Shown: positions 23,108-34,011 of the stretch, in pieces | Layout: each line of letters begins with the position of its first letter | How positions within the stretch are numbered: position 1 is the first letter of the stretch | Source of the DNA: Perilla frutescens | Taxonomy: Eukaryota > Streptophyta > Magnoliopsida > Lamiales > Lamiaceae | Assembly: GCA_026008535.1 (NCBI GenBank) | Contig: BRKX01000007.1 | Coordinates: forward strand, 58,207,001 to 58,271,000 | DNA: 64,000 bases | Direction: 5' to 3' | Notes under the pieces: model-generated | What the model was told of the DNA's origin: nothing | The model's database searches: none | What the model saw: the letters and a program-made list of their open reading frames with translations, nothing else | Translations under genes and position numbers: made by a program

Positions 23108-24562
23108 ATGCACCCCACGGTCTATACACCATACACCACTCATACTCCATACACCCATATACCATATACACCAAATTCTCGCCATCTCTACATCCCCGAG
23201 TTTGAAGGTCTACACGATCCCAATGCATACCTTGATTGGGAACGAAAAGTAGACAAGGTTTTTGAGTACTACTACTTCCCCGAGCCAAAGAAGGTGCAAT
23301 TAGTTTCTTTGGAGTTTAAAGGTTACGCAGCAACATGGTGGGAATTACAGCAGAACCGATGCCATCGAGATCATCTTCCACCTATCGACACATGGCGTGA
23401 GTTGAAAGATTTGTTGCGAAAACGCTTCATTCCAGACCACTACCAATGGGAGTTGGAGGAGAAGCTATACAAGCTTAGACAAAGAGATCGAAGTGTAAAT
23501 GACTACTACAACAAAATGATTGAAGCCATGAGACCAGCTGATGTAGAAGAATATCCAGAAGATACCATGGATAGATTTCTAGCTGGTCTACGAAGGACAA
23601 TCCGAGAAAAGGTAGTATTGTATCACTTCGACAAGTTGAAAGACATGGTGCAATACGCCATTGAGATAGAGAAGTGGTTGGAAAGTCTAGAGATGAGGCA
23701 AAATGAAGTGGTTCAAGTAGAGTCAAATGTAGAGTTGTCACCTAGAGCTCATCGCCAAACAGCCCCGTTTCGTTGGAGTGAACCTGAGTCATTCGAGGAG
23801 TTTCTACATACCTATATACCACCTATACGGCCTGCATCACCAGTTCAGCCGGCTATTGTTCCGTCAAGTCTAGCATGTGACGAACAATGCCCTATCTATC
23901 CAGTCCATGAAGAAGAGTTAAAGCAGCCTCCGATTGACGCCAAATCTGAGGAAGAACAAGCAGAAGTCGAGAAAGAAGAAATGGGGGCCAATGATACAGT
24001 TGAGGAAGTTGAAGTAGTTGAGAAATTGATGGACATGCAGCCTTGTTTTGAAAAGGAAAATGACATTAGTGAGGAAATGATTGTGGAACACAAAGGACTT
24101 GATCAAGCAAACATGGAGGAGCTGCCGAGTTCTAACATTATTTATCAACCATTTTCTTGTGATATCTTTATTTTACAGGTTGATGAAGATGTTCCATTAA
24201 ATGTTGTTGTTCTACCAGATTTATTCATGGACGCCGTGTCAAGGTTTTGCATGCTTGATCCAAGAAAAATTGGTGTTCCTTCCATGTTCGTATTTGATCC
24301 CGGAGATTTGAATTCGAGGACGAATTCTTTTCAAGAGGAGGGGAATGATATGATCCTGAAAAGCATAAAAGAATCAAATCCAAGAATACCATTGAGAACT
24401 TCAAAGATAATCATGTTGTTCAAGATTAAAGATTGGAGATCAAGATTTGAAGAACACAAGTGCATAAAAATATTCAGATATTTTGGGCAGCCCATGAAGA
24501 TCAAATATTCAGCCCGAGATTGGTCAACATGCTATCAATTAATGATGAAGAAGGAAGCATGA
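23108..24562 (+). CDS. Gag-like protein of R9 with LTR-encoded tail
   Basis: 484 codons from the first in-frame ATG (23108); the frame is open further upstream but without ATG. Residues about 31-190 are the retrotransposon Gag capsid domain: IPEFEGLHDPNAYLDWERK, ATWWELQQNRC, RKRFIPDHYQWELEEKLYKL, DTMDRFLAGLRRTIREKV. A Pro/Glu-rich part follows, then a conserved patch at about 342-358 (SNIIYQPFSCDIFILQV) shared with R10. There is no zinc knuckle, protease or polymerase. NSRTNSFQEEGND overlaps the polypurine tract, and about 70 residues after it are encoded inside the 3' LTR, with KDWRSRFEE. The early codons are rich in YTP repeats, so a later start is possible. Confidence 0.85.
   Translation: MHPTVYTPYTTHTPYTHIPYTPNSRHLYIPEFEGLHDPNAYLDWERKVDKVFEYYYFPEPKKVQLVSLEFKGYAATWWELQQNRCHRDHLPPIDTWRELKDLLRKRFIPDHYQWELEEKLYKLRQRDRSVNDYYNKMIEAMRPADVEEYPEDTMDRFLAGLRRTIREKVVLYHFDKLKDMVQYAIEIEKWLESLEMRQNEVVQVESNVELSPRAHRQTAPFRWSEPESFEEFLHTYIPPIRPASPVQPAIVPSSLACDEQCPIYPVHEEELKQPPIDAKSEEEQAEVEKEEMGANDTVEEVEVVEKLMDMQPCFEKENDISEEMIVEHKGLDQANMEELPSSNIIYQPFSCDIFILQVDEDVPLNVVVLPDLFMDAVSRFCMLDPRKIGVPSMFVFDPGDLNSRTNSFQEEGNDMILKSIKESNPRIPLRTSKIIMLFKIKDWRSRFEEHKCIKIFRYFGQPMKIKYSARDWSTCYQLMMKKEA
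24333..24345 (+). other. Polypurine tract of R9
   Basis: AAGAGGAGGGGAA directly before the 3' LTR; primes plus-strand DNA. It also encodes the residues EEGN of the Gag-like frame. Confidence 0.88.
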
Positions 24563-25418
24563 AGACATGAGAAGAAGAATCGCGCCATTTGGACGTGCGC
24601 ATGAAGAGTTCTACGCGTTTGCATGGGAATCCGACAAGTTGCTGTTTTTCATGCAAAGGTGGCAAGAATAATACATGACATGGGCCACGAATTATTTATG
24701 ATAAATTGCAGCCCATAGTGTGTTAATTGAAGGTCCAATAGGCGAGATTTATGAAGGCCCAAGTTGTGGGATTTATCCTTATCTAGTTAGATTTAGATAG
24801 ATTTTTGTTATCTTATTTTTGGTATCTTTTGATTTTATCCTAGATTCATTAGGATTAGTTTTGGATTGATTTTTATCACTTAATTAGGTCTAATTTTCGT
24901 CCCCTATGTGTCCTATAAATAGGGCTACCATGTGACACTTTAAAAGTCAGACAATTGCAAGAAATAAAGAGTTATTCTCAATCTGTCTCACGATCCTTCG
25001 GTTGATCAAACTTTTATCTACAATTCTATTGTTCTAGCAAATCAATAGTCTTATTTAAGTTCTTCAGGGTATAATTAAGTGCTTGGGAGAATTGCTATCC
25101 GGAGAAGCTAGACGAGTGCGTTCGGGTTGATTCAACACGGGTTCACCGATCTGTCCTATCCTTCTACCTTTTCACCACCGCCGCCAACACCTCACGACGA
25201 CCACCGCCATCCACACCGCCGTCCGCCGCCGCTCCAAGCCACCATCGAAGCTGTCCCCGTATTCCACATCGAGTCCCGTTCGTGTCGTTTAATTCTAGTA
25301 AGTTTCGTCATTTAATTCGTGTCGGATTCTACCCTTCTTTAGCTGACGTAGTTCGAGTCCTTCAAAAGTCTTCCGCCTGCGTTCTTCGTGTCTTGGATAC
25401 ATTGTCCGGGTCACATCA
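24346..25418 (+). repeat. 3' LTR of R9, family D
   Basis: 1073 bp, TGATATGATCCTG to GGGTCACATCA, followed by the TSD copy tcact. Carries the last ~70 codons of the Gag-like frame. Confidence 0.94.
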
Positions 25419-25423
25419 TCACT

Positions 25424-25679
25424 AAAGGGATTCGAAATTTTTCATCTCTTCCATATACACCCGGTTCACCTTGTACACCACATAGTCCATACACCCATAC
25501 ACCCGTACACCCGTACACCCATACACCCGTGGTCCACATACACCACCAGCTGAATTACTCATTCCACACGCCTACTTCTACTCTTAGCAACCTTCCGGCT
25601 TGATTTTATCCGTTAGAGCTTGAAGAAGACCCAGAGGAGCTAGTCAAGAGAAGCTGCTGAATTTTTCGATCAACCCACC
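25424..25679 (+). other. R8 leader, second part
   Basis: No gene found. Contains the C/A-rich stretch with an exact 8-bp tandem repeat at 25491-25530. The text resembles the R4 leader (CATATACACCCGGTTCACC). It ends at TSD ccacc, where R10 inserted; it resumes at 38505. Confidence 0.7.
25491..25530 (+). repeat. 8-bp tandem repeat in the R8 leader
   Basis: Five units of ACACCC(A/G)T in a row. Looser copies of the same word fill the leaders of R4, R9 and R12, where they lie at or just before the gag start and would read as YTHTP-type peptides. Confidence 0.85.
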
Positions 25680-26795
25680 TGATGAAGCCACGAAAAGCCT
25701 TGAAGAACTTAATCCGGAGCTGCAAATACGTGGTCCATTTACACGACTTCGAGCAATACAATTGCAAGGATTTTTCCAAGCATTTGTATGTAAGAAGTTC
25801 GAAGATGACAAAGGAATTGAGAGCATCCCAAAGATTACTACTTTGTTAATAATCAAAGATTGGAGATCAAGATTTGAAGAGCAATGCATGAAGATAGAAC
25901 TCATCAAATTGTGCATGCATGGCAGATTCGCGTTGCATGGAATTTTCGTCCCTTAGTTATTTAATTAAGGGGTTGAATTTTATTTAGACTATAGTATTTA
26001 TTTAATTATGTTAGTCTATAGTTTAGTTCAGATTTTTATTTAATTTAATGTAATTTTCGTCCATTATTTAAATAGGTTTGATTAGAATTGTATTTAAGGC
26101 AATTTCCTACCTTGAATAGAATTCTAGTTTAGGGAACTTCCTAGTATAGTTAGAGATGCCTTTTGGATCAATTTTTAAGCCTTTTTTATGCATAATTTCG
26201 TTCCCCCTTAGGCTTATAAATAGGGGAACCATGTCACATTGTTACTTTAGACTTTATTTGAATTATTAAGCTTTGCTTTCAATATTGTCTCAACCCCCAT
26301 TAAATCTTTGTGAGTTTTGATTGAAAATTCATATTCTTGGAGCTAGCAACTTTAAGTCTTACTCAAGGGTATTGCTTAATCCACTAGAGGGATTAACCGG
26401 TATTCGCTAAATCGAAGATCAACTTAGAGAATTCAACCTTGGATACGTTCGAGATTCAAGGAGGCTTTCGGGTTGTGATTCACTTCAACAATCACCATCC
26501 GTTCATCATCCACGACGATATCCACCAGCCCCCAAGTCGCACGTTCCAGCCCTTCCACAAGTCAAGATCAAGTTCATCGTTCCATTCATTCTACACGTAA
26601 GTCGTTCTACCCTTAACATAACCTATCTACTCTATAGCCCTTCTTCACCAAGCTTGCCCAACATCACCATTTCCAGCCTAAATTTCGTCCACAATACAAC
26701 CCCTATTTATTGGATTTGTGTTATATAGTTGTGTCATAGTTTAGGTGTCTTAATTGTCTAGTTTAGTCGTTATTTTGTGTCGGATTGATCCCTTC
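25680..26795 (+). repeat. 5' LTR of R10, main part
   Basis: Starts TGATGAAGCCACG. Its first part encodes ELQIRGPFTRLRAIQLQGFF. TATAAAT box at 26215-26221 in a CTTATAAATAGGGG context. It is broken after TSD ccttc by R11; the last 81 bp follow at 35030. Confidence 0.93.
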
Positions 26796-28019
26796 TGATG
26801 AGGACATCCATAGCAATGAGGAAGTCAATGAAGAGCTTCAATTCAAAGGCCCCGTCACAAGATTAAGAGCTAAGAAGTTGCAAGATTATTTGCAAGCTAC
26901 AATTCGCAAGAAGCTTGAAGAAGAAGACGGCGTACAAGGAAGCTTGAAGATGATGACATTATTGACATTGGAAGATGGAGATCAAGATGTGGAGTGCAAT
27001 ACATGAAGGAGGCGTGCAAGTGTGCTTTTATTGGGCTTGATGTGTATACTTGCTATTCAGCCCAAGTTAAGCATGCATGGTGGAAAAGCCCAAAATAATC
27101 GGCCCTTGATGATCCAATTAAGGGGATTGATTTATTAGAATATAGTATTTTATTTTATTATGATTTGGACGAATTTTGCAGATTTTTAGTTGGTAATTTT
27201 CGGTTATTTTAGATAGAATTTTGACCAGATTTTTAGATAAGGCAAGATCTACAAAATCTACCTTAAATAGAATTCTAGTTTAGGAAGTAGTCAAAGTCCA
27301 ATTCTAGTCTAATTAGGGCTATTATTTTCGTCCCTTAGCCTTAGGAATTCGATCCAACTATTATAAATAGTGGATCCATGTCTCATTGTTATTTTAGACT
27401 ATATTTGATTTTTAAGCCATTGCTTTCAATATCGTCTCACCCCTTTTAATCTTTTGTGAGTTTAGATAATTAAATTCATACTCTTAGATTTAGCACCTCT
27501 AAGTTTTACAAAGGGAATTCGTCGTCCACGTTCGAGGGATCGCCGGAAACTCGCTATCCGAAGAGCAACTTAAAGAATTTGGCCTTGTGTACGTTCGAGA
27601 TTCAAGGCAACTTTTCGGGTTGTAATTCACATCTACCAACCATCGACCATCCAGCCATAATCGACGTCAAACATCATCATCCACGTTCGTCTCAAGATCA
27701 GCCACCTTCGAGTTCAAATCGTGTCGCCTTCGTTCAATCCGTAAGTCCGTTTCAACTCTATCATACCCTATCTACTCAAGCCATTCTAAACCCATTCAAT
27801 ACCATCGAAATTCCATCACCCTTACCTTTATCTTAGCCGTCCAAAACAGCCCATATTCATTGGATTTGTGTTATTTTGTGTGTCATTGTCTAGGTATTTT
27901 AGTTGAGTCTTAGTCGTCTAGTTTTCTTCCGCATATTTTACTTTGATTGTTTGAGTCATCGTAGACACAAAACTTACGTGTGTCGACGTGTGTTCGTTCC
28001 TAGAGTTCGGGTCGTATCA
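26796..28019 (+). repeat. 5' LTR of R11, family A
   Basis: 1224 bp, TGATGAGGACATCC to GTCGTATCA. Contains promoter and, as its first 216 bp, a copy of the C-terminal coding tail. Confidence 0.96.
27362..27368 (+). promoter_or_regulatory. TATA box in the 5' LTR of R11
   Basis: TATAAAT in ctattataaatagtgg. Every LTR family here has a TATAAATAG or close variant at the same relative place, about 570 bp into the LTR, followed some 15-30 bp later by ccatgt; transcription would start shortly downstream. Confidence 0.7.
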
Positions 28020-28185
28020 TAAAAGTGGTATCAAAGCCACGTCGGCTTTGGTTCGTTTTTGTGTCGTACTTTATTTTTCCGTTGAATCGAGTTGTAATCT
28101 AATTCCGTATTGTTCATTATTCAAAAAAAAAAAAAAAAAAGACACGATCAGTTAAAAAAAAAAAAAAAGAAAAGGTCGATCGTTC

Positions 28186-28216
<31 letters not shown>

Positions 28217-29023
28217 TCGGATAAAAAAAAAAATCCGAAAAAAAAAAAAAAACGAAAAAAAAAAAAAAAATAATAATAAAAAAAAAAAAAATTCATTGTT
28301 TCCTTTTGTTCAATTTTTAATTTTGGTACTTTCCTTTTTGTACTAGATCATAGTTGGTAATTACCTTAGTGAGTTTGTCTTATTTTTGGTAATTTCCTTC
28401 AAGTTTGTTTTTACTTTTGGAACTTTCCATACAAGTCCTATTTCTTGTTGGTAACTTCCTTAAGTGTCTTATTTTATTTTTGGTTCATTCCTTCTAGAGT
28501 CTAGGCTAATTAAGGTATTTAGATTGTGTCACATAGATTGATACATATCCAAATCCCCTACTTACCTTATCTCTTTCTTTCTTCCTTATCTATTCTATTT
28601 CTTTCCTTCTTATACCTAGATTTATTTTTGGATCTCCTAATCTATTTGGGACTTCAATAATTGATCTACTTCTTCCCTTTCCTACTACCCACACTCGACC
28701 AACACCCATCCATACTTCAAAACAATCGACCAACCCCCAATCCATACCACACTACAATCGGCCACCCTCATTACTACACATACTCAACCCGTATCTCATC
28801 TACACATACCAAATTCATCCTTGTTCCGAGAATAGCATTCCCGTCCTTCCTTAGAACAATCCACACGAGTTCCTACTCCCATATACACGATTTTCACACA
28901 CTGTGCACCATACACTTTGAGTGATACACGAGTGGTAAAACCAAGAGTGAAAACAAAAGAGTGAACGTGAGATTGTGAGGATCTTCCTTGTTTTCTTTTA
29001 CGTTTGTTCGTTTTGTAGGTATC
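28020..29023 (+). other. R11 leader
   Basis: About 1 kb without a gene. It holds an A-rich block from about 28122 to 28292, in which runs of up to about 20 As alternate with short words (cacgatcag, ggtcgatcg, tcgg). T-rich imperfect repeats of TTTTGGTAxTTTCCTT follow (28316-28500), then C/A-rich sequence. The gag ATG is at 29024, after a pyrimidine-rich run and ttttgtaggtatc. Confidence 0.75.
28026..28041 (+). other. Primer-binding site of R11
   Basis: TGGTATCAAAGCCACG after the spacer TAAAAG; initiator tRNA-Met type. Confidence 0.9.
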
Positions 29024-32000
29024 ATGAAGAAAGGAACCCACACCGAATCATCCTCCACACCTCCAGTCGATCACCATTCGACTTCACCACCTTTGGACCC
29101 GTCCAAAGACCCTTCTAAAGCACCCATGGAGTCATACTCGGATCCACCCGCACCGTGGGATCCCAAGTACCATTTTGAAGCATTGTCTAAGCATGTTCAA
29201 AGACAACACCAGGCCCTCTCTGACAAAATAGACGATTTAGTGCATGCTCTTGAACGCACTAAAACGACACCTGTCTTTCCTCCACCCATTCGAGGAAACC
29301 AACGTCTAGAACGTCACAACGAGCCTGAAGAGGAGTACTTTGATGAGAATACTGAAGAATTTGATCGAGGACGTCGCCCGAGACGAGGCCATAGTCGAGA
29401 TGACTATGAGGAAGATCGAATGCTCCACAACATCAAGACGAGCATTCCAGAATTTGAAGGCCTTCACGATCCCGATATCTATCTTGATTGGGAACGTAAG
29501 GTAGAGAAGATTTTCGCATGCTATGATTTTTCAGAAGCTAAAAAGGTGCAACTAGCATGTTTGGAGTTCAAAGGCTACGCAGCCACTTGGTGGGAAATGC
29601 AGCAAGAAAGGAGACGAAGAAACAGAAATCCACCCATTGACAATTGGGAGGAAATGAAAGGATTCTTGCGTGGACGCTTCATCCCAGTCCACTATGAAAG
29701 AGAGCTTGAGAAGAAGCTCAACCGGATCAAGCAAGGAGCTAGATCGATCGAGGAGTACCACAAAGAGCTAGAAACGGCCCTGAATCGAGTCGGAAAAGAG
29801 GAGACCTTAAATGCTACCATCATTCGGTACATTGAAGGTATGAATCCAGACATTGCCTGTGAAGTAGAACTCAAGGAGTTCACCAGCATAGAGAGAATGG
29901 TGCAGTACGCATCGATTGTGGAAAAGCAGTTGCGAGAAGGCCGCCGTCGATCCAGTCAAAGTGCAGCCCCTACTCGATCATCTTGGAGCAAAGGTACACC
30001 TTCCACATCACCTTCTACTCCTTCTACTGATTCCACACGACCCCGAGGTCAATCCGGCCCTCCGGAACGCCGTTTTGATCGTTCTACACCGCAAGCAAGC
30101 CGTAGACCCGAGTCTACACCCAGGCCACCATTCCAACGGCCCAATCAGTCCACTCCAACGCCAAATGCAGCCCCTAGTCGAGCCCGTGACATCCAGTGTC
30201 ATAAATGCCAAGGTTGGGGTCATTTTCAGAACCAGTGTCCAAACCGGCGTGTTCTGTTCCTCAATGAACAGAATGGACTTGAATCAGCCAGTGAAGATGA
30301 AGAGGAGACCCAAGACGACGCCCCTGAAGCAGTCAAGGTCCCTGAAGTCGAGCCAGATGATGAAGAAGACGAGCTATCTCATGTTAGCTTGGTTTCTATT
30401 CGCAGTCTGAACATCAACCGTGAAGACGAAGAGCAATCGCAACGAGAGAACATCTTCTACACTCGAGTTGCCATCAAAGATCAGACTTGTGCCATGATCA
30501 TCGACAGTGGGAGTGTAATCAACGCAATCAGTCAGTATGCCGTTGATAAACTCGCCCTCACCACAACAAAGCATCCGAAGCCATACAAGTTGCAGTGGCT
30601 TACTGACAGAGGATCCATTCGAGTAACAGGTCAGGTACACGTTACTTTTACTAAAGGTCGTTATTCTGACACTGTTCTTTGTGATGTTATTCCTATGGAA
30701 GCAGCCCATATACTTTTAGGAAGACCGTGGCAGTTCGATAGAAAAGCGGTTCACGATGGTTTAGCCAACACCTACTCGATTCTTCGAGATGGTCGAACCA
30801 CTGTGCTCAAACCACTTACTCCTAAAGCTGTTGCAGAGGATCAAGAAAGGATGCAAGAGAGATTCAAGCAAGAACGGGCAAAACAAGCCGCAGCCGCAGC
30901 CCGAACCAACTCGGCCGCCCCTTCAACACCGAGTTCCACCTCATGCTCGACCATTACAGCCCCTAAGGCGTCTCCTAATGATGCCTTAGCTCGTAGAAAA
31001 GCACCCGGATCAGCCCCAAGTCAAGAGAAGAATCGGTCCCTGTTCATCTCAGTTAAAGGCGTAGAGAAAGCACTAAAAGCAGGTTTACCTTTTGTTCTTT
31101 TATCTTATAAGGACAGTGCTACTAATGGTGTGTCTTTGCCTTGTGTTGTGCAGCCACTTATGGAGGAGTTCGCGGATGTGTTCCCGGAAGAGATTCCAAG
31201 TGGATTACCTCCAGTTCGTGGGATCGAGCACCAGATCGACTTCGTACCCGGCGCAGTCTTGCCCAACCGACCGGCGTACCGCACTTCACCTGAAGAGACG
31301 AAGGAGATCGATCGCCAAGTAAAGGAGTTGCTAGAGAAGAAGCAAATCCGAGAGTCGATGAGCCCTTGTGCAGTTCCAGTCATTCTAGTGCCCAAGAAGA
31401 ACAATGAATGGAGAATGTGCATGGACTGCCGCGCCATCAACAAAATAACAGTTAAGTACAGATTTCCTATCCCTAGACTTGATGATATGCTAGATGAATT
31501 AAGTGGTTCTCATGTGTTTTCTAAGATAGATTTGAGATCTGGTTATTTTCAAGTTAGAATGCATGAAGGGGATGAATGGAAAACTGCGTTTAAAACAAAG
31601 CATGGTTTATATGAGTGGTTAGTTATGCCTTTTGGTCTCACTAATGCACCGAGCACGTTTATGAGATTAATGAATCATGTTTTGCGTGATGTGATTGGTA
31701 AATTTGTTGTTGTCTACTTTGATGATATTTTGATTTACAGTCACAATGCACAGGCGCACTTAGATCATCTTAGGCGTGTTTTCTGTCTTCTGCGTGATGC
31801 TAAGTTGTATGGAAACTTGTCTAAATGTTCTTTTTGCATGGATGAAGTCGTGTTTTTAGGCTTTGTCGTTAGTTCACGAGGTATTGAGGTAGACCGTTCC
31901 AAAATCAACGCGATTGAGGAATGGCCAACCCCGAAAAACGCCTCTGAGGTTCGATCATTCCATGGTCTAGCTGGGTTTTACCGTCGTTTTGTACGGGATT

Positions 32001-34011
32001 TCTCCAGTATAGCCGCCCCTCTTACTGAGCTAAGTAAGAAGGATCGGAAATTTGAGTGGGGTAAACAACAAGAGCATGCTTTTAATACTCTGAAGTCATT
32101 GTTATGTTCTGCTCCTGTTTTGTGTTTACCTGATTTTTCCAAAACTTTTGAGATCGAGTGTGATGCCTCCGGGATAGGTATTGGTGCTGTTTTGATGCAG
32201 GAAAAACGTCCCGTGGCCTATTTCAGTGAGAAACTCAATGGCGCCAGTTTGCGTTATTCGACGTACGATAAAGAGCTATACGCTTTGAAGCGTGCATTGG
32301 ATACATGGCAGCACTACTTGTGGCCCAAGGAGTTCGTCATCCACACGGATCATGAAAGCTTGAAGCACTTGAAAGGGCAAAACAATCTGAACAAGAGACA
32401 TGCGAGATGGGTCGAGTTCATCGAATCCTTTCCGTATGTTATCAAGTACAAGAAAGGCGAGGAAAACGTGGTCGCCGATGCCCTATCAAGAAGGTACGCT
32501 CTTTTGAACTTAATGCATGCTAAGATGCTTGGTTTTGAGTCTATTAAAGCACTGTATGTTGAGGACGCCTATTTCAGCCCCATATATGCTTCATGTAGCT
32601 CGAAATCTAGGTCATATGATGGTTATTATGTGCATGATGGTTTCTTGTTCAAAGAGTCGAAATTATGCATCCCTACTTGTTCTATGCGTGAGTTATTGGT
32701 GTTAGAATCACATGCGGGAGGTTTAATGGGTCACTTTGGTGTGCATAAGACATTGAACTTGCTGCATGAACACTTCTTTTGGCCGCATATGCGTAAGGAT
32801 GTAGAGAATGTGTGTAGTCGTTGCATTACTTGTCGTCAAGCTAAATCCACTTCACACCCATTTGGTCTTTATTCGCCCCTACCCGCCCCCTCATCTCCTT
32901 GGATTGATATTTCTATGGATTTCATCTTAGGATTGCCTAGATCTAGGTCGGGTAAGGATTCTGTGTTTGTTGTAGTTGATAGGTTTTCCAAAATGGCTCA
33001 TTTCATTGCATGTAGGAAAACTGATGATGCTATACATGTTGCCAACTTGTTCTTTGTGCATGTTGTTAGATTGCATGGAATTCCTCGTACTATTGTTAGT
33101 GATAGGGATTCTAAGTTTTAGGACATTTCTGGCGTGTTTTGTGGGGAAAATTAGGTACTAAGTTATTGTTCTCTACTGCATGTCATCCACAAACCGATGG
33201 TCAAACTGAGGTTGTGAATCGCACTTTAGGAGCTTTACTTAGGTCTCTAATTAAGAATAACTTGAAGTCATGGGAAGAATGTTTACCATATGCTGAATTT
33301 GCTTATAATCGTGTTGTGCATTCTTCTACTAACATGTCTCCGTTTGAGGTTGTTTATGGATTTAATCCATTAACTCCTAATGATTTGTTACCTTTACCTG
33401 TTGAGCATCTAACAAGTGTTAAAGTTATGAAAAGAGCTGATTTTATCAAAGAGATGCATGAGAAGGTACGTGCCCGGATTGAGCACCAAGGCTCAAGGAT
33501 AGCCGCCGCACGCAACACGAGGCGCAAACGTGTCATCTTTCAGCCCGGAGATCGAGTTTGGGTACACCTTAGCCCTGGCCGATTTCCTAACTTGAGGAAG
33601 TCCAAGTTGTCGCCCCGTGGAGATGGTCCCTTTACTGTTCTAAGCCGTGTTAATGATAATGCATACCGCATTGATCTACCTGGTGAGTATAAGTGTTCTT
33701 CTACGTTTAATGTTGCTGATTTATCTCCTTTTGTTGCAGATGAATTCAACCATAATGAGGATTCAAATTCGAGGACGAATTCTTTTCAGCAGGGGGGGAA
33801 TGATGAGGACATCCATAGCAATGAGGAAGTCAATGAAGAGCTTCAATTCAAAGGCCCCGTCACAAGATTAAGAGCTAAGAAGTTGCAAGATTATTTGCAA
33901 GCTACAATTCGCAAGAAGCTTGAAGAAGAAGACGGCGTACAAGGAAGCTTGAAGATGATGACATTATTGACATTGGAAGATGGAGATCAAGATGTGGAGT
34001 GCAATACATGA
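29024..34011 (+). pseudogene. gag-pol polyprotein of R11, one frameshift
   Basis: Starts ATGAAGAAAGGAACC (29024). Order: capsid, zinc knuckle CHKCQGWGHFQNQC (about residue 392), protease IIDSGS, RT VVYFDDILIYS, RNase H ECDASGIGIGAVLMQ, integrase (ESHAGGLMGHFG, CSRCITC, SMDFILGLPRSRSG, VSDRDSKF, HPQTDGQTEVVNRT), GDGPFTVLSRVNDNAY, and an LTR-encoded tail with ELQFKGPVTRLRAKKLQ. One T is missing in a T run at about 33115-33119 (gttttagg against gtttttagg in R14), so the frame stops at 33121, between the second Asp and the Glu of the integrase DDE triad. The remainder (from 33122) is open to 34011. Gag, protease and RT/RNase H could still be made; active integrase could not. Confidence 0.93.
33791..33800 (+). 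other. Polypurine tract of R11
   Basis: AGGGGGGGAA (seven Gs) directly before the 3' LTR. It also encodes the residues GGN of the polyprotein, so its length sets the reading frame into the LTR. Confidence 0.9.

Larger units (their letters stand above)
21538..25418 (+). mobile_element. R9: complete family D gag-only element
   Basis: 3881 bp: LTRs 21538-22606 and 24346-25418, TSD tcact (21533-21537 and 25419-25423), primer-binding site, leader, one reading frame and polypurine tract. The internal region is only 1739 bp and codes for a Gag-like protein and nothing else. This fits the class known as terminal-repeat retrotransposons with a GAG domain (TR-GAG), which need protease, RT and integrase in trans. 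Its frame is uninterrupted. Confidence 0.93.

Noticed and set aside
25491..25530. Telomere-like or CRISPR-like repeat
   Set aside because: The unit ACACCC[A/G]T is neither the plant telomere repeat (CCCTAAA) nor a spaced repeat; five adjoining units in a retroelement leader.
27579..27836. Small ORF beginning ALCTFEIQGNF, repeated in all family A LTRs (also 34584, 50584, 57569, 58804)
   Set aside because: It lies in the LTR, is shifted or broken in other copies, has no domain, and is repeated only because the LTR is repeated.
28110..28346. Open frame coding for a lysine-rich protein (similar at 50908-51330)
   Set aside because: It is the translation of the A-rich leader block (AAA codons) and changes with run length between copies.
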